47,447 nt of DNA from SAR202 cluster bacterium (GTDB lineage: Bacteria; Chloroflexota; Dehalococcoidia; Lucifugimonadales; GCA-2712585). Below the pieces are notes generated by a model that saw nothing but the letters and a program-made list of their open reading frames with translations, did no database searches and was not told where the DNA came from. Position numbers and translations under genes: made by a program. Below, one piece after another: positions 7,753 to 14,780 of the stretch (positions are counted from its first letter, which is position 1; each line of letters opens with the position of its first letter). Location of the stretch: positions 1 through 47,447 of the forward strand of contig VGZZ01000017.1 in the NCBI GenBank assembly GCA_016872285.1, given 5' to 3'.

Positions 7753-8158
7753 GCGCTACCTGGTGGACACATCTGTGTGGCTAGAGGTGCTGCCGCCCGA
7801 CAGGGGAACTGGCGCCCTTCGACAGCGAATCGATGAACTCCTGGCGGCAGACCGCGTGGCGACGACGGGCATGATTAGGCTGGAGCTCCTGGGAGGCGCG
7901 CGAACCCAAGAGGAATGGCGGCGTCTGCGTGACCTCCTCTCAGCCCTTCACCTCTTACCTGTGGATGAGGACCACTGGGATGAGGCGTCCCAATTGGGTT
8001 TCCGACTCCGAAGGCAAGGAATTGCTGTTCCTTTTACTGACCTGCTCGTTGGAGCAGTCGCCATGCGGGACGGGGCCGTAGTGCTTCATCGCGACCGCCA
8101 CTTCGATCTAATGGCGGCGCATGTCTCCTTAAAGGTGGAAAGCCGGGTTACGATGTGA
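7742..8158 (+). CDS. vapC: VapC-type PIN-domain ribonuclease toxin
   Basis: A 138-residue PIN-domain protein. The acidic residues expected to bind Mg2+ are present: Asp9 in YLVDTS, Glu48 in IRLELLGG, Asp100 in PFTDLLVGA and Asp118 in HRDRHFD. Length and spacing fit VapC, which cleaves specific RNAs (tRNA or rRNA in studied cases); the target here is unknown. The ATG start overlaps vapB. The gene appears intact. It lies with vapB and a decayed antitoxin inside a segment bounded by 16-bp direct repeats, suggesting a small acquired islet. Confidence 0.87.
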   Translation: MNAERYLVDTSVWLEVLPPDRGTGALRQRIDELLAADRVATTGMIRLELLGGARTQEEWRRLRDLLSALHLLPVDEDHWDEASQLGFRLRRQGIAVPFTDLLVGAVAMRDGAVVLHRDRHFDLMAAHVSLKVESRVTM

Positions 8159-8171
8159 GATGTGCTCAGGG

Positions 8172-8419
8172 CTAGGCAGATAACACCTTCGCCAGGTGGC
8201 GGTCATGCTCTGCTGCCAAATCCCTGTAACCTGAATGAGACCGCCCAGCCTCCGCCATAGCTCGGCGTTGCTTCTGCTCCTCATCCACAGCGCCGCCACT
8301 TTTGATGACATAGTCGGCGCCCTCCCTGATGAACTCCGTTACCGAGACCCCCCGCCTACGGGCAGCTCTTTCAGTTGCTGCATCTGCGATTCGGTAAGCT
8401 ATACCTGTGTACGGATCAT
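8172..8419 (-). pseudogene. Decayed ribbon-helix-helix antitoxin gene
   Basis: On the - strand an ATG at 8419 opens MIRTQV, then a TAG at 8399-8401, then LTESQMQQLKEL. After a one-base loss near 8361-8366 the frame continues ARRRGVSVTEFIREGADYVI and on to a TAG at 8172. The joined sequence (about 82 residues) looks like a CopG/RHH antitoxin. The total of 248 bases is one short of a whole frame, as expected for a single deletion. It is convergent with vapC. Both lesions could be sequencing errors, but two in so short a gene argue for decay. Confidence 0.6.
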
Positions 8420-8480
8420 AATATACCCCTGGATATCGATGTTATCACTTTTTACCATAATGATGTCACTTAGTGCGCCG

Positions 8481-8496
8481 TCACGCTTCAACCAAA
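8481..8496 (+). repeat. 16-bp direct repeat, right copy
   Basis: Second exact copy of TCACGCTTCAACCAAA, 1,038 bases from the first. The 8420-8616 gap around it contains no recognisable gene. Confidence 0.7.
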
Positions 8497-8608
8497 AGCG
8501 GCCCGCAGAAGGGCCAAGTGAATCGATTCTTGTCCGCGGTAACATATCTAACTTTATTCCAGCCTTAGAAACCCCATTGCTCAGCGGGCTTCGGCAGTCC
8601 GCAGGTTT

Positions 8609-8633
8609 AGGTCGGCCTATCCAGGGCCGACCT
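8609..8633. terminator. Hairpin at the end of the secreted-protein gene
   Basis: Perfect 9-bp stem AGGTCGGCC / GGCCGACCT overlapping the stop codon at 8617. No T-tract follows on the - strand, so a Rho-independent terminator is only possible. Confidence 0.35.
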
Positions 8634-10290
8634 CGACCCTGATTTCGATCCGCACCCGTCCGGCTACGGGGTTAGCGTTGCGAGGCCCCGTACACGTACC
8701 GCAAGAATAATCGTCGACCACCGCAGTTCCACGAGGGACCACATCACTTGTACCGGTCGCCCGAACGCTCGGGGCGCAGCCCTGTTGTCTAATGACAATA
8801 CGCGATTCCGACGACTGTGTAGCAATGCTACATCCTATAGTAAATGGGGTGCCAAAGGTTTGGGGGCTGACAAAGACCTCAAGTCCCAGCGAGAACAGTT
8901 CCGCCCGGTTGGCATCCATATCGGAATCGAGGACGAATCGCCATGTTGTTGAATTCGTTCTCTCGCTAGTAAGGCTCCCTTGGATGGCGCATGTTGTTCC
9001 GCCTGCTTGGAGCGTCTCTTCGATCTGGTCAATGGTGGGAGATGAAGGAACTGCTGATGCGACTTGGGTGGCCCTGTTAGTGATCTGTCGGCTCGTGCCA
9101 GAGCATCCCAATGTGAGCCGTACCTGGCTTATTTGCCCGGCAGTTGAAGTTGCCGTCGGCGTAGCCGTTGGCGTCGGCGTCGCGCTCTGCCTTCGCTCGC
9201 AAATGCTTCGCAGCAACAAATCAACTATCCCCGCACACGGACCCGGCCCCTCCACCTTGATCGATACCTCCCGGCACACGAAGTCGCCCCTTAGGTCCAC
9301 CGCGCAGACCACGAACCGATAGGTCTTCCCCGCTGTACTCTTGTGAGGCGTGCCCGTCAGTTGTCCGTCCTTCCCGAGATACATACCGAACGGGGGGAAT
9401 CCGCCCACGGTGCCCAGTTGGAAGTGGTAGGGAGGACTTCCTCCCGACGGGTTCCGAGCGGTTGTGCCGGGCGGCGGACACTGGGTAGTGAAACCAATTG
9501 TCGGAGGGTCGCAGAAGGAGAAGGGCGGCAGGTTATAAGGTTTACCAGCGACTGCAGGTACCAGCGTCGCAGGCGTGTTGAACTGGAACTTGGGTGTGCC
9601 TGTAGTCACAGTCATCGTCGGCCCCGGCGGCGCATTCTGGTCAATTATGGCAACTTGAAGCTCGGCCAGCCCAGTCAAAACCTCGAGGACGTCGTCATCT
9701 TCCACCTTGCCAGGGTCGAATTGTACGAAAAAGTGGATCAGTACGGTTCGATACGCAATGGATAATTCTACCTGTCGCCCACTTCCATCACTATAGGTCT
9801 GGCCACAGGCGCGGGCCGCCTCTCCCACCGTCCGCGATAGCGAAAGTTGCTTCACCTTATCCAGGGAGGACCCTGTGCAACCCCGTTTCACTAGATCCAG
9901 CGCCGCTTTCGCTGGTTCATCACGTGTTTCATAGGTAAAGACAGTCAGACTGAAAGTCCTATACCCGTCGGAACCGGAATTTCTCAGTTGGCGGATAAAG
10001 CCGCCTGCTGCAAATGTCTCATCCTCAACTGTAAGCGTGTAGCCGGGTAGGGGAAACTGCTCGAACGTCATTAGCAGTTCGCCGGACGGCTTGATGATGG
10101 GATTTATTTTGGGCGTCGGCGTTGGCTCTGGCGTCGCCGTCGGCGTAGGCACTCGTGTGGGTGTCGCCGTTACCGTGACTTTAGGCGTCGGCGTGGCCGT
10201 GCTGCTCACAGGACGGGTCGTCGGCGTCGGGGTGGCCTGCAGTTGCTGAAGGATATCCTGGTTAAGCGCGGCGGCTGTCTTCCCCCCCAT
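8617..10290 (-). CDS. Secreted repeat/Ig-like protein, probable 3' part of a split lipoprotein gene
   Basis: The 557-residue product has no signal peptide. It begins with a Thr/Pro stalk (TPTPT repeats, residues about 20-65), then a Cys-containing domain, then a putative Ig-like domain of He_PIG type with GMYLGKDGQLTGTP (about residues 285-350), a second TPTPTATPTAT linker, and a C-terminal domain with paired cysteines. Such a layout is extracellular, yet there is no export signal here. The upstream ORF supplies a lipoprotein signal, overlaps by 29 bases, and the two frames meet at a run of seven C (G on the coding strand). I infer one gene of about 730 codons split by a one-base shift. Function unknown. 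Confidence 0.65.
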   Translation of the reverse strand: MGGKTAAALNQDILQQLQATPTPTTRPVSSTATPTPKVTVTATPTRVPTPTATPEPTPTPKINPIIKPSGELLMTFEQFPLPGYTLTVEDETFAAGGFIRQLRNSGSDGYRTFSLTVFTYETRDEPAKAALDLVKRGCTGSSLDKVKQLSLSRTVGEAARACGQTYSDGSGRQVELSIAYRTVLIHFFVQFDPGKVEDDDVLEVLTGLAELQVAIIDQNAPPGPTMTVTTGTPKFQFNTPATLVPAVAGKPYNLPPFSFCDPPTIGFTTQCPPPGTTARNPSGGSPPYHFQLGTVGGFPPFGMYLGKDGQLTGTPHKSTAGKTYRFVVCAVDLRGDFVCREVSIKVEGPGPCAGIVDLLLRSICERRQSATPTPTATPTATSTAGQISQVRLTLGCSGTSRQITNRATQVASAVPSSPTIDQIEETLQAGGTTCAIQGSLTSERTNSTTWRFVLDSDMDANRAELFSLGLEVFVSPQTFGTPFTIGCSIATQSSESRIVIRQQGCAPSVRATGTSDVVPRGTAVVDDYSCGTCTGPRNANPVAGRVRIEIRVEVGPG

Positions 10291-10798
10291 CGGGGCAATC
10301 GAAACTGGCCGAGGCGAAAATCACTGTCGATGGATCGTTTAGATCATGCCTTGTGACAAACAGGTCCCCATGCAGCGATTCCACGTGCGCTTCAGCAACT
10401 CTCTCCCAGATCCCACTCCATTCCGTTCTGTCGGGCTCGCCCATTCCCCTCGCTAAGGGCCGGCCTGGACGACCTCTCGATGTATCTAGAGTTAATTGCC
10501 GCCATTCCTTCGCCGCGACTCCATCAAACTCAAACTCGTCATCTCCGCCATTAAGGCGGAAATATATGTTGACTCCCTGGCCGACCTCGCTGGCCGTAGC
10601 CATGCCGCCCGCGGCAACCCTGATTGTAGTGGATTTCTCGCCCTCGTACGTTAGCGTACAGGCGGCTATCTCAACAGATGCGTAACGCCGCACCAGTTGA
10701 AAGTCCGTTGTAGCGGTTGGGGTCGACTGCGGCGCGGCCGACTGGCAGGCAGCCGCCACCACAATTAAGACCAGCAGCATACCAACCCACGAAAACAT
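10262..10798 (-). CDS. Lipoprotein N-terminal part, probable 5' part of a split gene
   Basis: The 178-residue product begins with a lipoprotein signal peptide (MFSWVGMLLVLIVVAAAC, lipobox VAAAC), a short TPTAT linker and a compact domain with no recognised family. It ends CPDGGEDSRRA right after a G7 run. A one-base change in that run would continue it directly into the following 557-residue frame, which carries the stalk and Ig-like domain but lacks a signal. It is divergent from the class III aminotransferase gene. The mature protein is probably anchored outside the membrane; function unknown. Confidence 0.65.
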   Translation of the reverse strand: MFSWVGMLLVLIVVAAACQSAAPQSTPTATTDFQLVRRYASVEIAACTLTYEGEKSTTIRVAAGGMATASEVGQGVNIYFRLNGGDDEFEFDGVAAKEWRQLTLDTSRGRPGRPLARGMGEPDRTEWSGIWERVAEAHVESLHGDLFVTRHDLNDPSTVIFASASFDCPDGGEDSRRA

Positions 10799-10936
10799 TG
10801 TCCGATGTTACCACACCTTGCTAGTAACCCGCTTTGCAGCCTCTTAATTATTCTCTCTCCCCTTGCCCCCTCCCCTCCCTTCCCCGATAATGGCCCCACC
10901 CAAGACCCCTCCCCAACAACCACCCAGGAGGCCCCC

Positions 10937-12292
10937 ATGACCAGCAAGCGCAACCAGCAGATCATCGCCGACGCCAAGGACCACCTCTGGCTCGGCCACA
11001 TGCAAGTCCGCGACCACGACGACCCTACCCCCATGGGCATCATGGCCAAAGGCGAGGGCTGTTATATCATCGATGCCGACGGCAAGCGCTACCTGGACGT
11101 CACCGGCGGCTCCCACTGCTGCGGCATCGGCCACGGGCGAAAAGAGATCGCTGACGCCGTCTATAAGCAAATGCTTAATCTCGAGTTCGCCAGCTCCGGC
11201 ATCCTCCCCTTCGTCAGCGAGGCCACCGCCAAGCTCTCCAAAAAAATCGCCGACCTGGCCCCCGGCGACCTTCAAAAGGTCTATTACACCCTCTCCGGCT
11301 CGGAAGCCGTGGAAGCCTCCCTGAAAATCGTGCGGCAGTACCACGCCCAGAACGGCAGCCCCAAAAAGTACAAAGTCCTCTACCGAGACTACTCCCACCA
11401 CGGCTACACCTGGGGCGCCATGAGCGTCAGCGGCGACCCCGCCATCCGCTCCAACGTCTTCGAGCCGACTATCCCCATGGGCGTCGTCGTCCCCGAAGGC
11501 AACCCCTATCGATGCCTCTACTGCACCGGCAAGTGCAACATGGGCTGCTTCAAGGCCATCGAAAAGACTGTTAAGTACGAAGACCCCGCCTCCATAGCTG
11601 CCTTCATCGTCGAGCCCATCGCCAAGGGCGCCCTCATCCCCCGCGACGACTTCTGGCCCTCCGTCCGCGAACTCTGCGACAAGAACGATATCCTCCTCAT
11701 CACCGATGAGGTGGTCACCGCCTTTGGCCGCACCGGCGCCTGGTTCGGCGGCGACCACTGGGGCCTCATCCCCGACCTCATGGTCCTGGGCAAGACCCTG
11801 GGCGGCGGCTACCAGCCCGTCGGCGCCGTAGTCACCACCATGGACGTCTATGAACGCTTCCTCGGCAGCCCCGACAAGACATTAGTCCAGGCCCACACCC
11901 TCGGCGGCCACCCCGTCGTCTCCACCGCCGCCCTTACCAACCTGGAAATCATTGAGCGCGAAAATCTAGTCGAGCGCGCCGCCAAGATGGGGCCTTATCT
12001 AAAGACCCAGCTGGAGACCCTCAAAGAACACCCCGTCGTCGGCGAGGTTACATCCATCGGCCTGCTGGCCGGCATCCAGCTGGTGAAGGACAAGAAGACC
12101 CGGGAACCCCTGGGCGGCAAAGAGGTGGGCAAAAAGCTCACTCGATTTATGGTCGACCAGGGCCTCTACCAGCGATGCGGCGGCTCCGTCCTCTTTATCC
12201 ACCCGCCCCTCACCATCACCAAAGAGGACATCGACTTCATGGTCGCCGCCTTCGACAAGACCCTCACCTACGCCGAGCGTGAGCTTATCTAG
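10937..12292 (+). CDS. Class III PLP-dependent aminotransferase
   Basis: A 451-residue omega-type aminotransferase. Visible features: GGSHCCGIGHG near residue 57, the PLP phosphate site LSGSEAVEASLK (119-130), Asp257 in LLITDEVVTAFGRTG, and the Schiff-base Lys286 in MVLGKTLGGG. The ATG at 10937 has AGGAGG five bases upstream; the frame is open earlier but that extension is not family-like. Candidate reactions are pyruvate- or 2-oxoglutarate-dependent transfer from an omega-amino donor; I cannot choose. Odd feature: four cysteines at 193, 196, 200 and 204 (CLYCTGKCNMGC) that could bind metal. The gene stands alone, divergent from the secreted-protein gene. Confidence 0.85.
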   Translation: MTSKRNQQIIADAKDHLWLGHMQVRDHDDPTPMGIMAKGEGCYIIDADGKRYLDVTGGSHCCGIGHGRKEIADAVYKQMLNLEFASSGILPFVSEATAKLSKKIADLAPGDLQKVYYTLSGSEAVEASLKIVRQYHAQNGSPKKYKVLYRDYSHHGYTWGAMSVSGDPAIRSNVFEPTIPMGVVVPEGNPYRCLYCTGKCNMGCFKAIEKTVKYEDPASIAAFIVEPIAKGALIPRDDFWPSVRELCDKNDILLITDEVVTAFGRTGAWFGGDHWGLIPDLMVLGKTLGGGYQPVGAVVTTMDVYERFLGSPDKTLVQAHTLGGHPVVSTAALTNLEIIERENLVERAAKMGPYLKTQLETLKEHPVVGEVTSIGLLAGIQLVKDKKTREPLGGKEVGKKLTRFMVDQGLYQRCGGSVLFIHPPLTITKEDIDFMVAAFDKTLTYAERELI

Positions 12293-12377
12293 TCTAGGAC
12301 TAGTTGCTCTTTCCGACGCTCTCCCGGCTCCCTTCCCCCTTGAGATGCCGCTTGTCATGGCTCGGCCCTTCTTTTAC

Positions 12378-12424
12378 CCTTTCTCCCCCTTGATGGGGGA
12401 GAATAGAAGAGAGGGTGAAACCCT
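12378..12424 (+). repeat. Family A palindromic repeat, copy 4
   Basis: TTCTCCCCCTTGATGGGGGA stem, then GAGAGGGTGAAACCCT. Homology with copy 1 continues to about 12470 (CCTTTATCACTTCTAGTAG). It fills much of the 12293-12537 gap. Confidence 0.8.
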
Positions 12425-12537
12425 AGCGCCACGACCCTTTATCACTTCTAGTAGCCTCTGTTTTCTTCTCCCCTTAATACTGGGAGAATCAGCACCAGGC
12501 ATTTGTGGGGATTAAGGTGAGGTCTCTATCCCCAGAG

Positions 12538-12891
12538 TTACCTGTTCTCCGCCAGCGCCGCGTCCAGCTCCTGGAACATCGCTATCAACGCGCCGTCCGA
12601 AAGGCGGGCAAGGTCCGGGCCGGTATCAAACTTGGTCGGGCCGCCCGGGGCGTTATTCTCCGCCCACTGGTGCTGCGGCCCCTCGTTCAAATACTCGTCA
12701 ATGTCCTCCAGCCCGGCCCCCATCCTCTCCACCGTCAGACCGTCCGTCCAGTAACGCCACCTGTACAGAGGCTTGGGAACTATCGTCGAGGCGGTCCCAT
12801 CCTCCAGCGAATCATAATAGGAGCGTAGAATAGTCAGGACCGCCTCTAACTCCTTTGTCTGAACGTCAATCTCCGCCGAGTAGACTTCCAT
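12538..12891 (-). CDS. Conserved-looking hypothetical protein, 117 aa
   Basis: Starts MEVYSAEIDVQTKELEAVL after a GGGGTGGAAG stretch that could act as ribosome-binding site. The protein is soluble, acidic, with an N-terminal predicted helix rich in Glu/Leu, a Trp/Tyr/Arg-rich centre (PLYRWRYWTDGL) and a C-terminal helix (LSDGALIAMFQELDAAL). No signal peptide or membrane segment. I do not recognise a family. Codon use follows the - strand pattern of neighbouring genes, which supports a real gene. It may be co-transcribed with the 133-residue gene upstream (120-base gap). Confidence 0.6.
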   Translation of the reverse strand: MEVYSAEIDVQTKELEAVLTILRSYYDSLEDGTASTIVPKPLYRWRYWTDGLTVERMGAGLEDIDEYLNEGPQHQWAENNAPGGPTKFDTGPDLARLSDGALIAMFQELDAALAENR

Positions 12892-13011
12892 CTTCCACCC
12901 CCTTAGATTCTTCTTATCCGCCTCACTACTTCTCTCTTCTGTTCGGGGCGGACCTCGTCCGGCGCGTACCTTCGAGTTGGCTGAGCATCCGGCTTCGTCT
13001 CTGGCGTCGTC

Positions 13012-13413
13012 CTAACTGGGGTCATCGGATTGGCTGGCATAAGTAACCTCCATGGCTTCAGGGAGGCCTAGTTGTGGTATGTCCTTCACGTGTGTCGCTA
13101 GATTGAACTCCAGAATCGCGTTGTAAAGTTTCGACTTGATCGAAAACCCTTCCGCCACCTCTGATTTCCCAACCCGGTCAAAGATGCTGATAACTTCTCT
13201 AAACAGCCAGCAGTCTTTGTGGGTCAGCGCAAGCTCAATCGGTTTATCTTCTTTGGCCGAGATCAGAGCATGTCCAATCTGCAGGGCCATCTTTACCAGG
13301 TCGTCATCTGTTATGGGTGGAACGCCGAGTACTGTGCGGGGGGCGTTATAGGAAATGACTCTCTCTAAAAGCAACAACTCGTTAATGCTGAACTGAATTG
13401 TTTTGGTATCCAT
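13012..13413 (-). CDS. Hypothetical protein, 133 aa
   Basis: Starts MDTKTIQFSINELLLLERVI. Mostly helical, soluble, with the stretch LVKMALQIGHALISAKEDKPIELALTHKDCWLFREVI in its centre (positions about 40-80). No signal peptide, transmembrane segment or catalytic motif is visible and no family is recognised. A 324-base gene-free stretch lies upstream and may hold its promoter. GC content is lower than in the flanking housekeeping genes, so recent acquisition is possible. Confidence 0.6.
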   Translation of the reverse strand: MDTKTIQFSINELLLLERVISYNAPRTVLGVPPITDDDLVKMALQIGHALISAKEDKPIELALTHKDCWLFREVISIFDRVGKSEVAEGFSIKSKLYNAILEFNLATHVKDIPQLGLPEAMEVTYASQSDDPS

Positions 13414-13737
13414 CCTGGGTACCTGCCTTTGTCGTTAGCTGTTAATCAGTCCTCACCTGAAACCTTTTAGAATTCACTTTGCGAGTAGGCTGTGCTGCCT
13501 TGGGGGTATAAATTTATTAAAGCACCCAAATACTAGGTTTGCCAGTAAAAAATCCTTAAAACTGCCTGGTAGGGCAAAAATTAGGTCATACAGACTAAGA
13601 AACTTATGAGGTGCGGATGACTATTTAGGATGTGCTGCTTCTAGTCCCATTGGTTTTCGGCAGAGGAAATCGTGCCTGACCGTGCCTTCTATACCCTCGC
13701 CAAGCCCTTTCTCCGCCGCCTCCCAACCCCACAACCC
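13414..13737. other. Lower-GC gene-free region
   Basis: Contains AT-rich runs (for example around 13508-13520 and 13546-13560) and no coding frame I can support on either strand. None of the repeat families seen elsewhere is present. It may hold the promoter for the gene ending at 13012. Confidence 0.5.
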
Positions 13738-14445
13738 TCAGAACGGCGCCGTCTCTCCCCTCAACTCCTTCAGTTTTATCAACGCCTTCCGCGTGTCGCT
13801 GGCCACCCGCGCCGGGTCCCAGTACTGCATTCGATGCTTAAATAGCCAGTACGTGAACTCTTTCATCTGTGTCAGGCTGAAGGACACCCGCGACGCATGT
13901 CCCTTCTCCTTCCGAAACCGCCGCATCAAGCTATCCCTGGAGTCCGCATACAACCGCTGGAACGGTTCCTCCCCCAGGTCGTCCCCCACCACCCGCCCTG
14001 ACCCCCGCATCTCCTTCCGCACCTCCTCCTCCACCGCCTGCTGAAGCGCCTCCTCCACCACCACACCGTACCAGTAATTCAGCGCCCCCCGGTACTTGTT
14101 GTATCCCAGGATGCGGCGCATCTCCTTCTCACTGGTCCCCATTGGCAGCCGCCCGCGAAACAGCAGCTCCTCCACCGCCTCCTGAGGCGCCAGCCCGTTC
14201 ACTCCGTCCAGCAAACGCTCCGCCAGAAGCAGCCAGTCGAAGGCCTCCTCCGCTATCACATATCGATATATCCGCCCCTCCCGCTCTTCCTCCGGTGTCG
14301 TCCACATTCCCATCGACTCCAGCAGCGCCTCATGCCACGGCCGCCCCATCCGAAGCTCATTCTTGAAATGCGACAACGCCGGCGCCTCCACGGTCGCCAG
14401 CGCCTCCATCGAATTTGTTACCGCGGCGTAGGTCTGGTTCTCCAT
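13738..14445 (-). CDS. Hypothetical protein, 235 aa
   Basis: Starts MENQTYAAVTNSMEALATVE. The protein is charged, helical and soluble, with a probable coiled-coil or amphipathic segment around residues 130-150 (VVEEALQQAVEEEVRKEMRG) and a basic stretch RRFRKEKGH near 175. No export signal or known motif. Codon bias matches neighbouring - strand genes, so it is very probably a real gene, but I cannot assign a family. It stands alone between gene-free stretches. Confidence 0.65.
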   Translation of the reverse strand: MENQTYAAVTNSMEALATVEAPALSHFKNELRMGRPWHEALLESMGMWTTPEEEREGRIYRYVIAEEAFDWLLLAERLLDGVNGLAPQEAVEELLFRGRLPMGTSEKEMRRILGYNKYRGALNYWYGVVVEEALQQAVEEEVRKEMRGSGRVVGDDLGEEPFQRLYADSRDSLMRRFRKEKGHASRVSFSLTQMKEFTYWLFKHRMQYWDPARVASDTRKALIKLKELRGETAPF

Positions 14446-14530
14446 AAGCCCTAATTTTACCAGTTACTGCTTCCCCAAGTTGATCGAGACGATGTTGTGC
14501 CAAAGCTGCTGAACTGCCTCAGTCCAATGT

Positions 14531-14545
14531 AAGAAACCGCCCCGA
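14531..14545. repeat. Mini-hairpin, family G
   Basis: CCCCGACGCAATCGG, an arm-loop-arm unit with TGCAA-like loop. Related units are at 4673-4690, 14702-14718 and 43346-43363. Confidence 0.4.
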
Positions 14546-14579
14546 CGCAATCGGTGGTGGTGAGTCGGGGGGTTTCCCT

Positions 14580-14742
14580 CTGGTTCCCCTTCTTCTCCTA
14601 TTGCAAAGGTGAAGAAGGGGCTAGAGCCTGCCCTGAGCTTGTCGAAGGGGGATGATGAGGTGACCCTACTAATTCTTCCCCTTCCAGCAGGCTGTACTCA
14701 GTCCCGATGCAGTCGGGAAAGGGGCCAGGGGATGGTATACCG
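14580..14742 (+). repeat. Family B composite repeat with two inserts
   Basis: Core CTTCTCCTATTGCAAAGG, then GAAGAAGGGG, GATGATGAGGTGA, CTTCCCCTTCCAGCAGG and AGGGGATGGTATACC. Against copies at 26716 and 41041 it carries a 24-base short E insert at 14627-14650, and a second insert containing the hairpin TCCCGATGCAGTCGGGA near 14702. The region 14446-14780 holds no gene. Confidence 0.75.
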
Positions 14743-14780
14743 CTTAAGCATTGGCGACATCTTGTGGCTTAGGAGCCGCC

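Noticed and set aside
8235-8642. 135-residue ORF on +
   Set aside because: Antisense to the decayed antitoxin gene and to the end of the secreted-protein gene; no family features.
10844-11758. 304-residue ORF on - across the class III aminotransferase
   Set aside because: Gly/Val/Asp-rich antisense shadow of a strongly supported gene.
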